Shown piece after piece: positions 1 through 12,400 of a stretch of DNA of 64,000 bases (positions within the stretch are counted from its first letter, which is position 1; every line of letters starts with the position of its first letter). This DNA is from Mya arenaria. Taxonomy: Eukaryota > Mollusca > Bivalvia > Myida > Myidae. The stretch covers positions 51,349,182-51,413,181 of the forward strand of contig NC_069133.1 in the NCBI RefSeq assembly GCF_026914265.1. The letters are read 5' to 3'. Made by a program: the position numbers and the translations under genes. The notes under the pieces were generated by a model. It was not told the origin of the DNA, searched no databases, and saw only the letters and a list, made by a program, of their open reading frames with translations.

Positions 1-480
1 TTTCAAGGATTTTCTTGATTTTTATGGTGTTCGAAAAGCACAGTCCCAATATATTGTATTCACAACACTGATTCTTAATTTGTAATTCAACTCAATGACT
101 TACAACTGAAACAAAATATTTTTTTATAAAAGCTGCTTGCACTAATTCAGATAACATTGCGATCATCTTAATCATGTGTTATGAAAGTCAACTCTTATAG
201 AACATAGAAACAGAGGAAATGAGTCACTTTTCTTCCATACTTTACATGAACAGATTGAAGGGAGAAAATCCAAGCTTTTTCACAGATATGCTGGTATTTT
301 TATTGATGTAAATATAGATTATAAGTATGTGGGGTTTTTCAGTTTTTTAATCAAATCCCATTAGTACAGCCTAGCACAACAACAGCAAGACATTGACAAT
401 ATGTTACCTTATTTTTTTGTTTAAAAAACCACATTGAGTGACATTAAAACATTCCCTGACACTTGATTTCTTTCTTAAAG

Positions 481-646
481 GTTAGACGGACCTGTAGTGG
501 AGGGTTCTCCATCTAATCCTATGAAGCAAGCCTCCTTAGTCAGTGGACTTCTTGGTGAGGGATCTCGAGGAAGCAGAACAAGATTGAAAGCAACAAGATT
601 GAAGCGAACTCCTGATCTCACACATTTAGATGATATATTTTCCTGA
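481..646 (+). CDS. Terminal exon of an unidentified gene entering from the left edge
   Basis: A good acceptor (TTTCTTTCTTAAAG) ends at 480. One base completes a split codon, then an open frame of 54 codons runs to TGA at 644-646. The peptide starts LDGPVVEGSPSNP, has a basic stretch RTRLKATRLKRTP and ends LTHLDDIFS. The short conserved-looking acidic/hydrophobic tail and strong acceptor suggest a genuine last coding exon of a + strand gene whose body lies outside the window. I do not recognise the family. A possible poly(A) signal AATAAA is at 1035-1040. A longer open frame on the opposite strand (909-475) has no family resemblance and I treat it as a shadow. Confidence 0.55.
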
Positions 647-1636
647 CTAAATTGTTCTGACTTAATTAAATCTGCATGTGTTGATTGTTTTCTCATAAAA
701 CATTTTATCTCCATTTGCCTCATTGTAAATTCTTCCCACAGCGAAACAAAACCGTGTTTTATGCAAGAAGCTGGTCTCTGCCAGAACAATTGTTTCTTAA
801 ACTGAACAGGATTTTTAATCCAGGTGTCTTGATTAAATATTAAGTTATTTACAGATGTCAATTTCATGTTATTCCTATTAACATTAAAACCAAGTTTAAT
901 AGGGATCAAACAAAAAAGTTAGAGAAGAGACAAATGGCGTTGTTCAAAATGGCAAGGGCCATAACTCAGGAGAAATACATAAGGGATCTGACTGGGTAGG
1001 AATCGAGTCTATAGATATGTCTAAGGAATGTTGCAATAAAGTTTGGTATTAAAGTAACAGATGAAAATTGTATTATTTGAAAGTGGACAAATTCAATTTC
1101 GTTACAGTTACAAATTTAAAAGCCTCAACTCATCCAAGATGTTATGCCCATATTCATTTGACCAAGTTTTGAAAGGCTCAGATGAATAATTGTCAAGTAA
1201 GAAAGTGGACAAGGTTAATTTCTTTCACAACAAGAGAAGTGTGTCAAACAGGCCTGCTAAGCTCTGCTTTGTCAGAAAATTGTCAGAAGATTGAACAAAG
1301 TGGTTTTCTATAAAAATCCATTCATCATTATTTATTTATAATTGCACAAAGTTTTTTTCAGAAAGTGCAGACACACATTCAGACTTGAAATGCTGTTGAC
1401 AGTGACCTTTAATCAACTGACCCTGAAGTTTCATGATTATTCGTAAAACTGTTGTTTAGTTATTTTGAAGTGTTCATGGCTGTTAATCATGACCATGACC
1501 TTTTACCATAAACTTTATAGGTGTCTTTTGTTGATAAAAGGCATCCTAGTACCAAAGTCTGATGTCCTTAAGGTCATACTGATTTCATATTAAGATCAGA
1601 ATGAGGTTTTTATGCTCCAATGGGTTTGTTGATTTT
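647..1636. other. 3' flank of the left-edge gene with dispersed repeat sequence
   Basis: No coding exon is seen. The first part is probably 3' UTR. From about 940 the text is repeat-like: the phrase GAAAGTGGACAA occurs at about 1079 and again at about 1201, in similar surroundings. No terminal structure could be defined. Confidence 0.4.
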
Positions 1637-2560
1637 AGCTCGACTGTTCTAAGACCCAGTTATTTGAGCATTCATCTGTTCATGTTTGTGAACATTTGTT
1701 CAAATTATGGCCCTTGGATCAAAACCCAGGGGTTCACAAGATTCCTATAGACTTATATAGGGTAAAGGAAATATTTGAACATCTTCTTGTCTTGAACAAC
1801 TAGGCCGAAAACCCTTCACATTCAGTGGTCGCTACCAAGATTGTTCAAATTACCAGTATAGCCTTAGGGTCACAAGTTTCCTATAGACTTATATAGGAAC
1901 CATTTTCAAAATCTTTAGGACTCGAACTAGTCCCAGACCTTTGACATTTGTCTTGTAGCATCATAAGATGGGCTTTTACGAAGTTTGTGTAAATAACCCC
2001 TCAAGTCAAGGTAAATGGCCCAACCTTTATGCCTACCTTTTTTTTGACGCTACAGCAATGAAATTTGGACCATGTGTACAGTTTTGAAAACAAATATTAA
2101 TGTTGTGCTTGGTTGACATTGACTGTTACCTTTTGATCTTTCTTATTTTTAAAGCTACATCAATGCAATATGGACCATGCATTGTAATGTTATGAAAAAA
2201 AATATCAATCTTGTCCTTGAATGACCTTGGCTGTGACCTTCTGACCTACTTTCTTATTGTTGAAGCTACAGCAATAAAATTTGAACCATGTGTACCGTTT
2301 TGAAAACAAATATTTATGTTGTCCTCTGATGACCTTACTCCCACCCCTTTTTACCTTTCTTATAAGCTCTACTGGCTAAAGGCAAGGTGAGCTTATGCCG
2401 TGGTGGGGTGATCATTGTCTGTGCTATTGTGAACAACTGCTTGTTAAAAGTTCATCCAACTAATCTGCTTACTGTTTCAGCTGTCCTCGAATGTTGAACA
2501 TGCAATGTTGACCACAAGAGCCATGCCAGTAGAGCATAGTCCCTCATGGGCCTCTTGTTG
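1637..2560 (+). mobile_element. Helentron/HINE-like non-autonomous element, copy A (composite)
   Basis: The 3' module (2365-2560) has subterminal inverted repeats GCTCTACTGGC (2366-2376) and GCCAGTAGAGC (2525-2535), and ends in CCTCTTGTT after an imperfect hairpin. Upstream, 1637 begins AGCTCGACTGTTC, which looks like the 5' end of a related but different copy. Between them are about three degenerate units of roughly 115 bp, each with ATGAAATTTGGACCATG-like text and TTTTGAAAACAAATATT. The layout (subterminal inverted repeats, central tandem repeats, 3' hairpin, conserved TCTTGTT end) is that of Helentron-associated elements such as DINE-1. That assignment is inference, and the composite reading is my interpretation. 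Confidence 0.5.
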
Positions 2561-3978
2561 AAATAGTGACAGTAAATGGGATTAGCATGCATAAATCATG
2601 CATTTGCCAGTCATTTTGACCAAGACTGCAATGAAAATACCTTTCCGTATATTCAGCTTTATATTATGGTAGAAGGATAAACAAAGGCATCTGAATATTT
2701 TCAGCTTTACTACAAATCTGGAATTCTACATTACAATTCATAACTGTAAAAAGTATGCTATTACAAGAAATGTTAAAAAGGACTAGGTTGATAACTATGT
2801 CATTTTCATTTTACATGAAAATTTAGAATACGAGATGTATTAAAACATGGAAATGTTCTACTAAGACTGTATTTTTAAGGCAAACATGAAATAGCACATC
2901 TAGTATGAGATAAATGGCTAAGATCTTTTAGAAATATGACCGTAACTTATTTTAAAACTAAAAGTAAAATGCTACAAGGCATCCAGGTTTCCCTCTTCAA
3001 CCAGTACTGTATAATGAGCAGTAAATATATGTATTTGGAAATACAAACATGCATTCATGAAATAAAATAACAACATAAGATTACAACATTAAACTCAAAC
3101 CGATATCACAGACTCTGAACCTAACAATAAATATCTGTTCAAATACTTATTAAACAAAGATAAGTGATATGTCTAATATATAAATAATAGAACTGAATAT
3201 CACTCATACATCTGTACATTTATTGCAAAATGGATAACCCCTATACCCTTCACATAATAATCTACTATCAGTAATTCAAAATGAAATCAATTTTAAAATG
3301 TCCCAGTGAAATTGGTACTCTCTTTATATCACCAGTTTTGTAAAATTCACATTGAAATATAACTATTTTGTTAAAAACCCATAAACACAACATACATAAC
3401 ATTCTATGTAGTCTAAAAATATACAATTTTCGTATTAACATATAACTTGAAATAAAACAAATGAAATAGCAACACTAAGAAGGAATTCATAACCATGTCT
3501 GTGTACGTAAAACACCATAGAAACAAAAACAATTCTGTATTCACAAATAGCACAATATGTCAATACAAAGTTGAGAAAACACCTGACATCTAGAATGAGC
3601 ATTAGGTACAAACATGTAAGTCAGTGAAAGTATTGGGATATATATACAAAATGAAAATGAAAAATTAGTCTATCAGCTCCTTCATAAATACAGTCATACC
3701 TCATAGCTTAAGCCAATGATGAAATTAAACATTCTGACATTATTTACAATTTAAAAGCATTTCTTAACACTTAAGTTTCAGCTGAAATACATACAGAGCA
3801 TCTGTAGAGTTCAAGGAATGAAGTTGCTAAATGTTGGAATGTTTCTGCCATTTGCAATAAAGTTTCTGCTACTTGATGTATTAAAGGTTGCTGCTGGGTA
3901 TAGAAATATTGTCGTCAACTTCTGGAATGTCTTAAGTTAATGGGGAGTGAGGTTGCTGTGGTATGGCAAGCAATGCTG
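2561..3978. other. AT-rich sequence downstream of the distal MAP9 last exon
   Basis: No coding exon or element ends are seen on either strand. The part next to 3978 is expected to be 3' UTR of the MAP9 isoform using the exon at 4101-3979. No poly(A) signal can be chosen with confidence. Confidence 0.35.
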
Positions 3979-4101
3979 CTATCTGCCACATGGTATTATT
4001 TTGCTTGCCGGACTCCATGGGGGCTTGTAATCCCCCTCTCCTTGCTGTTCCCTCATTTTCTGAATTTTCCTGATTGTACTTTCCTTCTGTTGCTGATTTT
4101 C
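3979..4101 (-). CDS. MAP9: Second, alternative last exon of the MAP9 gene
   Basis: On the minus strand the acceptor TTGGTGGTTTTTCAG is followed by 40 codons and TAG (3981-3979). The peptide starts ENQQQKES and ends YKPPWSPASKIIPCGR. The last exon of the main MAP9 model (6569-6456) starts ETQQQKDA and ends FKPAWSPAGKLIPCGR. Both accept phase 0, so either could be spliced to the exon ending at 7038. The PWSP-type tail is also the end of vertebrate MAP9. This is a duplicated terminal exon that would swap the C-terminus after the last coiled-coil module. Whether it is used, or is a relic, cannot be told here, but its frame is fully open and its acceptor is intact. Confidence 0.75.
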   Translation of the reverse strand, partial: ENQQQKESTIRKIQKMREQQGEGDYKPPWSPASKIIPCGR

Positions 4102-6455
4102 CTGAAAAACCACCAATATACATATATACCCCAGAATATATATAAATAAGACATAAGATTGTTACCAAGATCCATGTAATCCTGTTACTTACCGGCCTTT
4201 GCCATTTATCTTATGTAGAAAAGTGGCATCTCAGAATGTTTGGCCCAAAATACATGCAGCTAAAGACAAAACTCGTAGTTTAATTTATTCTGAGTGTAAT
4301 TGTGATTTCTGTGTCCAACTTGAGATGAAAAATCCAGTAAAATGACACAAAAATGTTGCAGCCATGAACAGCTTTACAGTAATTTCATCATTTACAGCAT
4401 TTGTTTGTCCAGTAGTTCGGGCTTGTTGTTATGGTAAGGATAAAAGAATGTATCATAGTTAGTATGCAAGCATAGTTTACCGTGTGTTCAAAAAGATAAC
4501 TTGCAAACAATACAAAAGATGCAAACTGTAGAACTAGGCCATACAAAATTGATGCTTGTAAACAGTCTCCAGTTTTGATTGTATCTCGATGAAACTTGTA
4601 CAGCATTTAGATATCCATTAGAGCTCGGTTCCTTTCGAAAACCAGCCAGATCCGCCCATGCATGCGTAGATTATGGGCCTTGAAAGTATAACAAATCAGT
4701 GCGTCTGTTAACAATCGCTTGTGAACTAGATACAGTATTCAGTTTTGATTGTATCTTGATGAAACTTGTACAGTATTTAGATATCAATAAGAGCTCGGTT
4801 CCTTTCGAAAACCCGATGACAATGAACATAGAATCAATTGAGTATGGCTTTATACATGTACATAAATGACATACTATTACTGTAGATTGCTTGAGTGTCG
4901 TGAGAGTTTAATATAAACTATAATTTAACTTTAAACCCTAGCTAAATATTCATTTAACAATGTTTACTATTCTACAATAATGATATCAGAAATAACTTGT
5001 ATAAACCACATGCTAAAAGCCAAAAACTGGGGTTTTAAAGTGAGGATTATTTCTGAAACTAAAATTGAAAGCTTTTAAATTCAGACTATTGTACAATTGT
5101 ATTGATTTTGCTAATTCTTTTTAATCACAAACAGTAGAAACTCCCTTGAAATGAATGTAAATGACTATGGGAACAATTTCAAAAGGATTCTAAGCCCCTT
5201 TAACTTGCTTTGGGCATGATTCCTCATACTAAAGCAGACACACGCCTAGTTTTCAGGATTCAAGCTGAAATAGAACTTCTGTTCAAAGTATATTTTGTCC
5301 AAGAGCAACACTTGAAATAACAGTATTAGTATAATTACAACAGCAGCCAATTGTGTAATACTTTGATAAGATGGCCACAGGCTATCTTTAAGCTATACAT
5401 TTTGAACATTAAAATGATATGATTGGTTAAAATTATTTTTTTGGATAAATACTTAAAAATCAATGAAAATTTTGGCCAACTTTGACCAAACAAAAGAATT
5501 AACAAGTTATATACAATTGGCTAAAGAAGAACTTTTCACAACAGATACTGACTAAACAATATACATGTAGATGTATTTCAAACCAAGGGCACAAGACCAG
5601 CTAAGAGTCATACAGTTATAGAATGGTACATGATTATAAAAAGGATTCACTCAAGCTGCTAGTTACACATTAATGTTTCCTTATCACTTTTGAGCAAACT
5701 TGTGGTCCCATTTGTACAAATACTATAGGTAGAATAGCTTAGAAAAGAAGAAGCAAAGAGCTCTTATTACTTTTAGTTTCAAGAAGTTTACTTGTTAAAT
5801 TTCAATGTTATTTTAGTAAGGAATAATATTTGATATTCACATTCTGCTCAAAAGTTTACAAAGTGAAAGCAGGTACTAAGAATGTGCAGGGTTTACAAAA
5901 CTAAATGAATACTAAATATGGTAGTCATTATAAATATTAGTCAATTCTCTACTTAATCAATATCATGTGGCTGCTATTGATGCATCATTGGATTGATTTG
6001 AATATGTCTACAGTTTTTGATTTAAGTATGTCAGAAGTTCTTGATTCAAATATATCAAAAGTTCTTCATTAGAATTTGTCATCATTAAACTACAAAAAAA
6101 ATCATCAAATTTAATTTCGCCCTAATATAGCCAAATGACATCAGATTCTGTCCTTATTAAAGAAGACAGGCTTTAGAAATCATTGCCATTTTTCTTTTCT
6201 TTTTTTCCTGTTAATTAATTAATCTTCTGCATGTCAGAGACAAATTTGTTTAATTTGTTGTTGTTTTTCTCAGAATTTGAAATAAATTTTATATTTATGT
6301 TATAGTTTTGAAAACAATTTTTAAAACTATGCAGAGTCAACAAAATCAAACTGATTACCACACTTCCGCATTCAACCCCAAAGTGATAAAAAAAAGCAAT
6401 TAAAGTAAATACATTTCCTAAAGCCTGTCACTGCCCCTACACAATAGTTCGTACA
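4102..6455. other. Sequence between the two MAP9 last exons
   Basis: No further exon was found. One direct repeat is clear: about 80 bp containing TTTTGATTGTATC, GATGAAACTTGTACAG and GAGCTCGGTTCCTTTCGAAA occurs at 4569-4646 and again at 4741-4813 with a few changes. The rest is AT-rich and featureless. The part next to 6455 should be 3' UTR of the proximal isoform. Confidence 0.45.
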
Positions 6456-9400
6456 TTATCGACCACATGGGATGAGTTTGCCGGCTGGGCTCCATGCAGG
6501 TTTGAAATCGTCATAGTAATCATCGCTATGACGACGCTGTCTCAAGGCATCTTTTTGCTGCTGAGTTTCCTGAATATAGATAATCCAGTACACTCAAAAC
6601 CTGTGATAATGAATACTGTCAAATATGATATACACAGTTAAACAGATAAACAACAATAAGAATCAAAATTCTGCCAGATTTAATCCCCATTGTTAACTCT
6701 GAAAAATAACACACTGACAACTGACTTCTCGCTGAAAATGCAATAAAAAATTTAAGCACCAATCCAAGATGAGGCCACTGAAATATCTGGGCAAAAATTG
6801 GTACAAGTCTAAATTGAATATGATTGTCATCTATAGGTCCTCTGTAAAAAGACTGAAGGTCAAAAATGTTAATTCATATCGTCAAAATGTCGCACACAGA
6901 CTTTAATGTTGTATTTCACTATAAAGGCTCCATCAGGTCCGTCCAATATCTAGTGTCTCCACCACCCACCTTTTTCTTGAGCTTCTGTGTCATTACACCT
7001 GTTCCCTCCCTCACTCCTCTCAACTTTCCCAACTCACCTTTTTCTGGAGCCACTCATTGTAATCCTTCATGGCCTGTCTCTCCTTCTGCTTCTGTGTCAT
7101 CACCACCTGTTTTGCTGTCTGTGACTTCTGTTCATGTTCCTTCTCCTTATTCGCTTCTATTATTTTGTCCTTTCTCTCCTTCCTGTAACAGTTCATTTAT
7201 AATGTAAGGATTGCTTGTATAAAGCTGTTCATATCGCAAAACCCCTGCCAAGGGCATGTACGAAAGACGTTAACAAGACTTGTCTGTTAAGTGGTTAGCC
7301 ACAAACAGTGTCTGAAAGTTTTCTTTTAAACAATATGTATTATATATATATATATATATTGATACTTTTTCTCAAACACATAGAAATCTAAAACTTTTGA
7401 ATTTTATATTGTTTTTGTCTCTTGACCATACATGCCATATTTTCTGGAGACCATTCAGGGGGATTTGTTCAAAAGTCTGAAAATTCAGGGGGATTTTGGT
7501 AGTATTCAGGGGGATTTTTTAGCAGGTCTAATTCAGCAAAATTTCAAAGTATTTTAAGACGCAAGTACGAAAAAAAACAAATTGCCATAATTTTGAAAGG
7601 CTCCTGAGGGGATTATGTCCAGAATTTAAGGGGATTTTGGTCACATACCAGGGGATTTTCATCATCGCCATGTAGCATTACGGGCATGACACACATGCCA
7701 ATTCACCTTGTTTACCCCTTTTTCCAGCACTTCATCTATATTTTTATGAGACACAACCATATTGCATAATAAAATCACTCACTTGCAAAATAGAATACTT
7801 CACAGAAAAATATGTTTCAGAGACAATTTAATGGGCTTACCTTCCTCTAAAATTGGATACAAAATCTGCTGCCTATGAACATAAATGATGACTTTCAGAC
7901 TAATAGAGAGAATGGAATGAATTATCAATATTTTTCATTTCAATTCCCAAATAGTCAGATTTGTTTGCTTCTGATAAAAAGCAAATGCATAATTTATTGT
8001 TTAAGTTCATAAACATATCTTCTTTTGGCATTGATCAAAAAATAAATACATCACCACCATAATAAATAAATAAAAGTCATTTCATCCGAATTGTCTACTT
8101 TCAGTTTCTCTTCCGGAAGTTCTGTTATTTTCCGATATTTGCGATGAAGGTCAATGTCATGTGTGTAAACATATGTCAATGTCTTGTATGTAAACATATT
8201 AGTGAGGCATAACAAAGAACAGCATTGTCTATTAGTTATTTTAATCCTTTTCTTTAATGAATAATTTACTGTCACATTTTAATTATCAATCCTTTTGATG
8301 ACAATGACACATGTTATGAAGAACGCTTTAATTTGTTACATCCTCTCTGATTGGATAAAATTATAGTTTTAACCAATGAAAATCGTCCTTTTATCTGACC
8401 AGTCTAATTGACATTTCTTACGCAAATTCTGTCAGTTTCAATCAAAACAATACATGAAATGTGCCCTGCTGATTTATTAGTGTCACCCAAAAGGTGTTGT
8501 TAAAACACACCATCAGTTGATAATCCAATTAAGCTTCAAGACAGGAAGGGCATTATAACTGTAAACAGGCATATATAATTAAACCCTGTGATAAATTTGC
8601 GTAATTTTAAACACTTTAATTCCGGGGGATTTTCATCCCCCTCCGGGAGACCGGGGGATGGGTCGAAATTCCGGGGGATTTTATCCCCCTCCGGGGGATA
8701 TGGCATGTATGCTTGACTCAAGATGTGTATGCATCCGTGTGTACTGAAGTTATAATGTGCAGTAAATTGAATCACAGTTGATATCAAATAGTTTTTATAA
8801 AACTACGCCATTTTTACAGAAATTGGGTGTTTTGGTAATTTTAAATTGAAGTTATGTTTAGAAAACCAGGGCGCTACTGCATTGACATGAGGAAAGACAC
8901 TTCTTTGTTAAATCTACAAGACAATCAAAAGTAACCCTTATTTATTTCATATTCAATCCTTTAAAACACTTCACAGGAACCAACTACCAACCATTTCTTA
9001 AATGCTGACTCGTTATCCTTTTCCTTCTCGAGTTTTTTCTCCCTCTCAGCCTGTTTCTGCCGATGTTTCTTCTCAATGGCTTTCTTGTGCTCATCAATCA
9101 ATTTTTCATCTTTCGTCTCCTTCCATATCTCAAAGTCCTGGACAAAATAATTATGAATTTATTAACTTTTTTTGTATTGCAAAATAAAATAAACTTGATT
9201 TCTTGTCTACACATTTTTTTTTTAAATTCCTTGTGATCTCATTTCATTGACAAAATTTTAATGCGATAAGCAAATTACCATAACAGAAAATGTTCAATCA
9301 AATCGGTTCAAATTTTAAACGTTCTAGATGTTATTTTTTCAGAAATATGTACCAGTATAATCTTGAATCTATAATGCCTTTCGTTTAATCCTAAAGACAG

Positions 9401-12400
9401 GTGTTACAAACTAAAGGAGTGACCCTCTTCAAAAGCATCTGTCTACCATGGTCTTATAAATAAGATGTCCCACTTTATTTTATCATTATATTTAAAAAAA
9501 TCAATATAATACCTCAACTTGTTACCTGGGTATATTTTAAAAAAAATCTTTAAAAAAAGTTCCATATTTGGTTGCATAAAAACAACTTTAAAGGTGAAAA
9601 TTCCCCTGCACATCCTGAAGGGGAAGTGACCCATTAATGCTACCTTTTTAGCATCCTTCTTTTTTGAAAGTTTTTCCTTCTCCTCCTCATGTTTTTTCTT
9701 CTCTTCTTCGTGTTGTTTCTTGCGTTGCTCCTTCACAAATGATATCCCACGCTCCTTCATCCATGCTTCATATGAAAGCTTGTTCTCTTGTAATTTGTCT
9801 AGCTTTTCCTGTATGACAGAAACATGACATCTTGACTGTAGATTATTTTTAATATAATGATGTCCTTTTCCCAGACTTTTTGCTTTTGCCCAATTTCTCA
9901 AGGTTTACAAATTGTAAAACTATTGTTTAACCATCGAAAAACATCTAAATTTTAAAATTTCACCTACGGTATATAATATTGTGAAAATCACCAATAACAA
10001 ATCCTCCAGATAATAATATGAACCATATTTGGTATTAGTTTTCCTAGCCATTTCGCTCACTATGTATACATGTCACATGAAGAGGTCAAAGGACATTTAT
10101 GGAGTCTATTTCACTGTACAAACCTTTTCTTTCTTCTTCTTCTCTTCCTCTTCTTTTTTCTTTTTCTCCGCCTCCTTCTGCTTGATCTCCTTGTCACGCG
10201 CTCGCCGCCACTCCTCAAAGATTGTCTGTCGGATTGACATGGTGGAGTTGAACATCTCCGAGTCCTGGCTGGTGGCGGCAGAGCTTGGGCGAGTTCCGGG
10301 TAATGTGTGCCGAGGTTTGGGCTTAACCACCTTCTCATTTGTCCTAAGGAATGAAGAATAAACTAGAATTGTATTTCTGGCTAAAATAGATCACCATCAG
10401 TGCAATGTGCTTCGTTTATGCAAAATAATAAGAGGATGTGAATGGTCTAGTGGTTAAGGTGTCTGCCTCAAAGCCAGGAGGTTAACATTTTTTTTAGTCG
10501 CATAAAACCCTTTCAAGTAATTTCAAAATACTATGGGGTCTTAGGCATCCAAAATTGACATAATTTCCTCAGTCGGATTCCTCAAGTTAAGCCCGCTTAG
10601 GACATGTCAACATGAATACTGGTTTCACCATATTTATTTTCCATTTGGAACTTGTACATACTTGGCACTAGCAGATCTTTGAGTAGTGAGTTGTTTCGGG
10701 TCTGTCTGAGCATCCTCCACGCGGGAGATGATGTCGTCTGCCTCACGACGATCACTTCTTTGTTTGCTTGGCCTGGAAATACATTGTTTGTGTTATCATA
10801 CTATGGAAGTATAAGTAATCACTAATATGGTATCATTTTTAAAGTACATACAATCATACTCAACAAGTCATATTTATCAATGGATGATATGTTAAAAATA
10901 TGGGATTATGTTTACACCTCAATTTCCATTCCTTAAATGAACTGCCTTTCGGCAATTGCGTTCATCAATTGATGAACGCAACATCTTCGGATATGTTCGG
11001 ATCGTAATTCATTGCATAACAATATACATGAAAGCTATTGATCTTGTTATTGGTTGTATTGTGTCTGCAGGTCCCGTAAAATATAGATCAACATTTTTAA
11101 AAGTGTTAGTTTATTATATTTTAAATATATTGGTACCAGAAGTGTTTCAATTGTACGTTTTAAAGTGATTTCAAGTGGTTGATCTTTTCCCGCGTTATTT
11201 TGACGTCATTTGAAAAAAATGTTTCCGGTTATAGTCGGGTCGTTCTATTTACAGAATGGGTAAGAACGGATGACTGAAAGGTTTTCTCTACGGAAATTAA
11301 GTATTTTTTTAACAATTCTTGAATGAAATAATGAACTATTGGTGTAAATATAAGGAATGAATAGCGGACCTTCGGATTCCACACACATTGACCAACCCAA
11401 TTGCGTTCATACCCAGATAATGACATCAACCCTGCAATTCATTCCTTAAATGTTTAAAATATGGGATCATGTAAAAAAGAATGGATATGGGATTATGTTA
11501 CAAACCTGAGGTCTAGATTTAATACTGACATGCCCCAATTTTAAGAAATATCTCAAGCTTTCAGGTTTAGTTTCATATCTAATTTATCCAAAATACTTGC
11601 TTCAACATTATCTTATAAAATTATATAAAGTTTATCATGATCATCTTAAGAGTAATTTCTTTTTAAAGTTTTATACCGGTAACTCTTAAACAGAACTGAA
11701 TCACACAAATGATATCAAAACTAAAATGGTGAGCTTAAATATGTTCTGTTTTACACGACTTAAAGATTCTTTGTCAAATTGGAATTGTAGGACTGATAAA
11801 AAGCAAATAAAAAATATGAACATGTCTTGTATTCAACCTCAATTCTTAGGTTAATTTTCAAGAACTGAATACCTTATACCTAACTTTGAATTGATGTGAT
11901 GCTAAATTGAATTGTGACTTCCCTCAAAAGTATATACATATAAATAATCCAAATCCAACTGCTTTTGTTTGTCTTGGGTTATCTTGTGACTGGTAAAACT
12001 CTCAATTTTTAAGTTAATTTTCAAGAATTGATATGGGTATCTTATACCTAACTTTGATTTGACATGATGCTAAATTGGATTGTGACACACTTCAATAGTT
12101 ATCTACTTAGTTTAATGAAAGTATATACATTGAATCCAACTGCATTTGTTTGTCTCAGGTTATCATGTGACTGGTAAAACTCTCCAATGGTTTAACAGGT
12201 TTCAATATAATGTCAACTCCTTTACAACTATTTACTACTAATAACAAGTTTAACAATACCCCAAGAGCTTTTGTTCACGTTCTTTTTCCCGTACTATCCG
12301 CCTATCTGGATCCTCATCAAGCTCGGCACATACAGAGCTCTGGTCCATGGGAATACGGTCATCTCGTGACGACTCCTCCATTATGCTGGGCTGGTCTGAA

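Noticed and set aside
475..909. 144-codon minus-strand open frame at the left edge
   Set aside because: It overlaps the better-supported + strand terminal exon (481-646), has no family resemblance, and its last part is just the complement of that exon.
4190..4260. Possible extra MAP9 exon on the minus strand ending at a GGTAAGT donor near 4190
   Set aside because: No open frame with a plausible acceptor and no MAP9-like text; only the donor consensus is present.
10433..10482. Functional tRNA gene
   Set aside because: Only the box A half is present; no box B or acceptor-stem complement follows.
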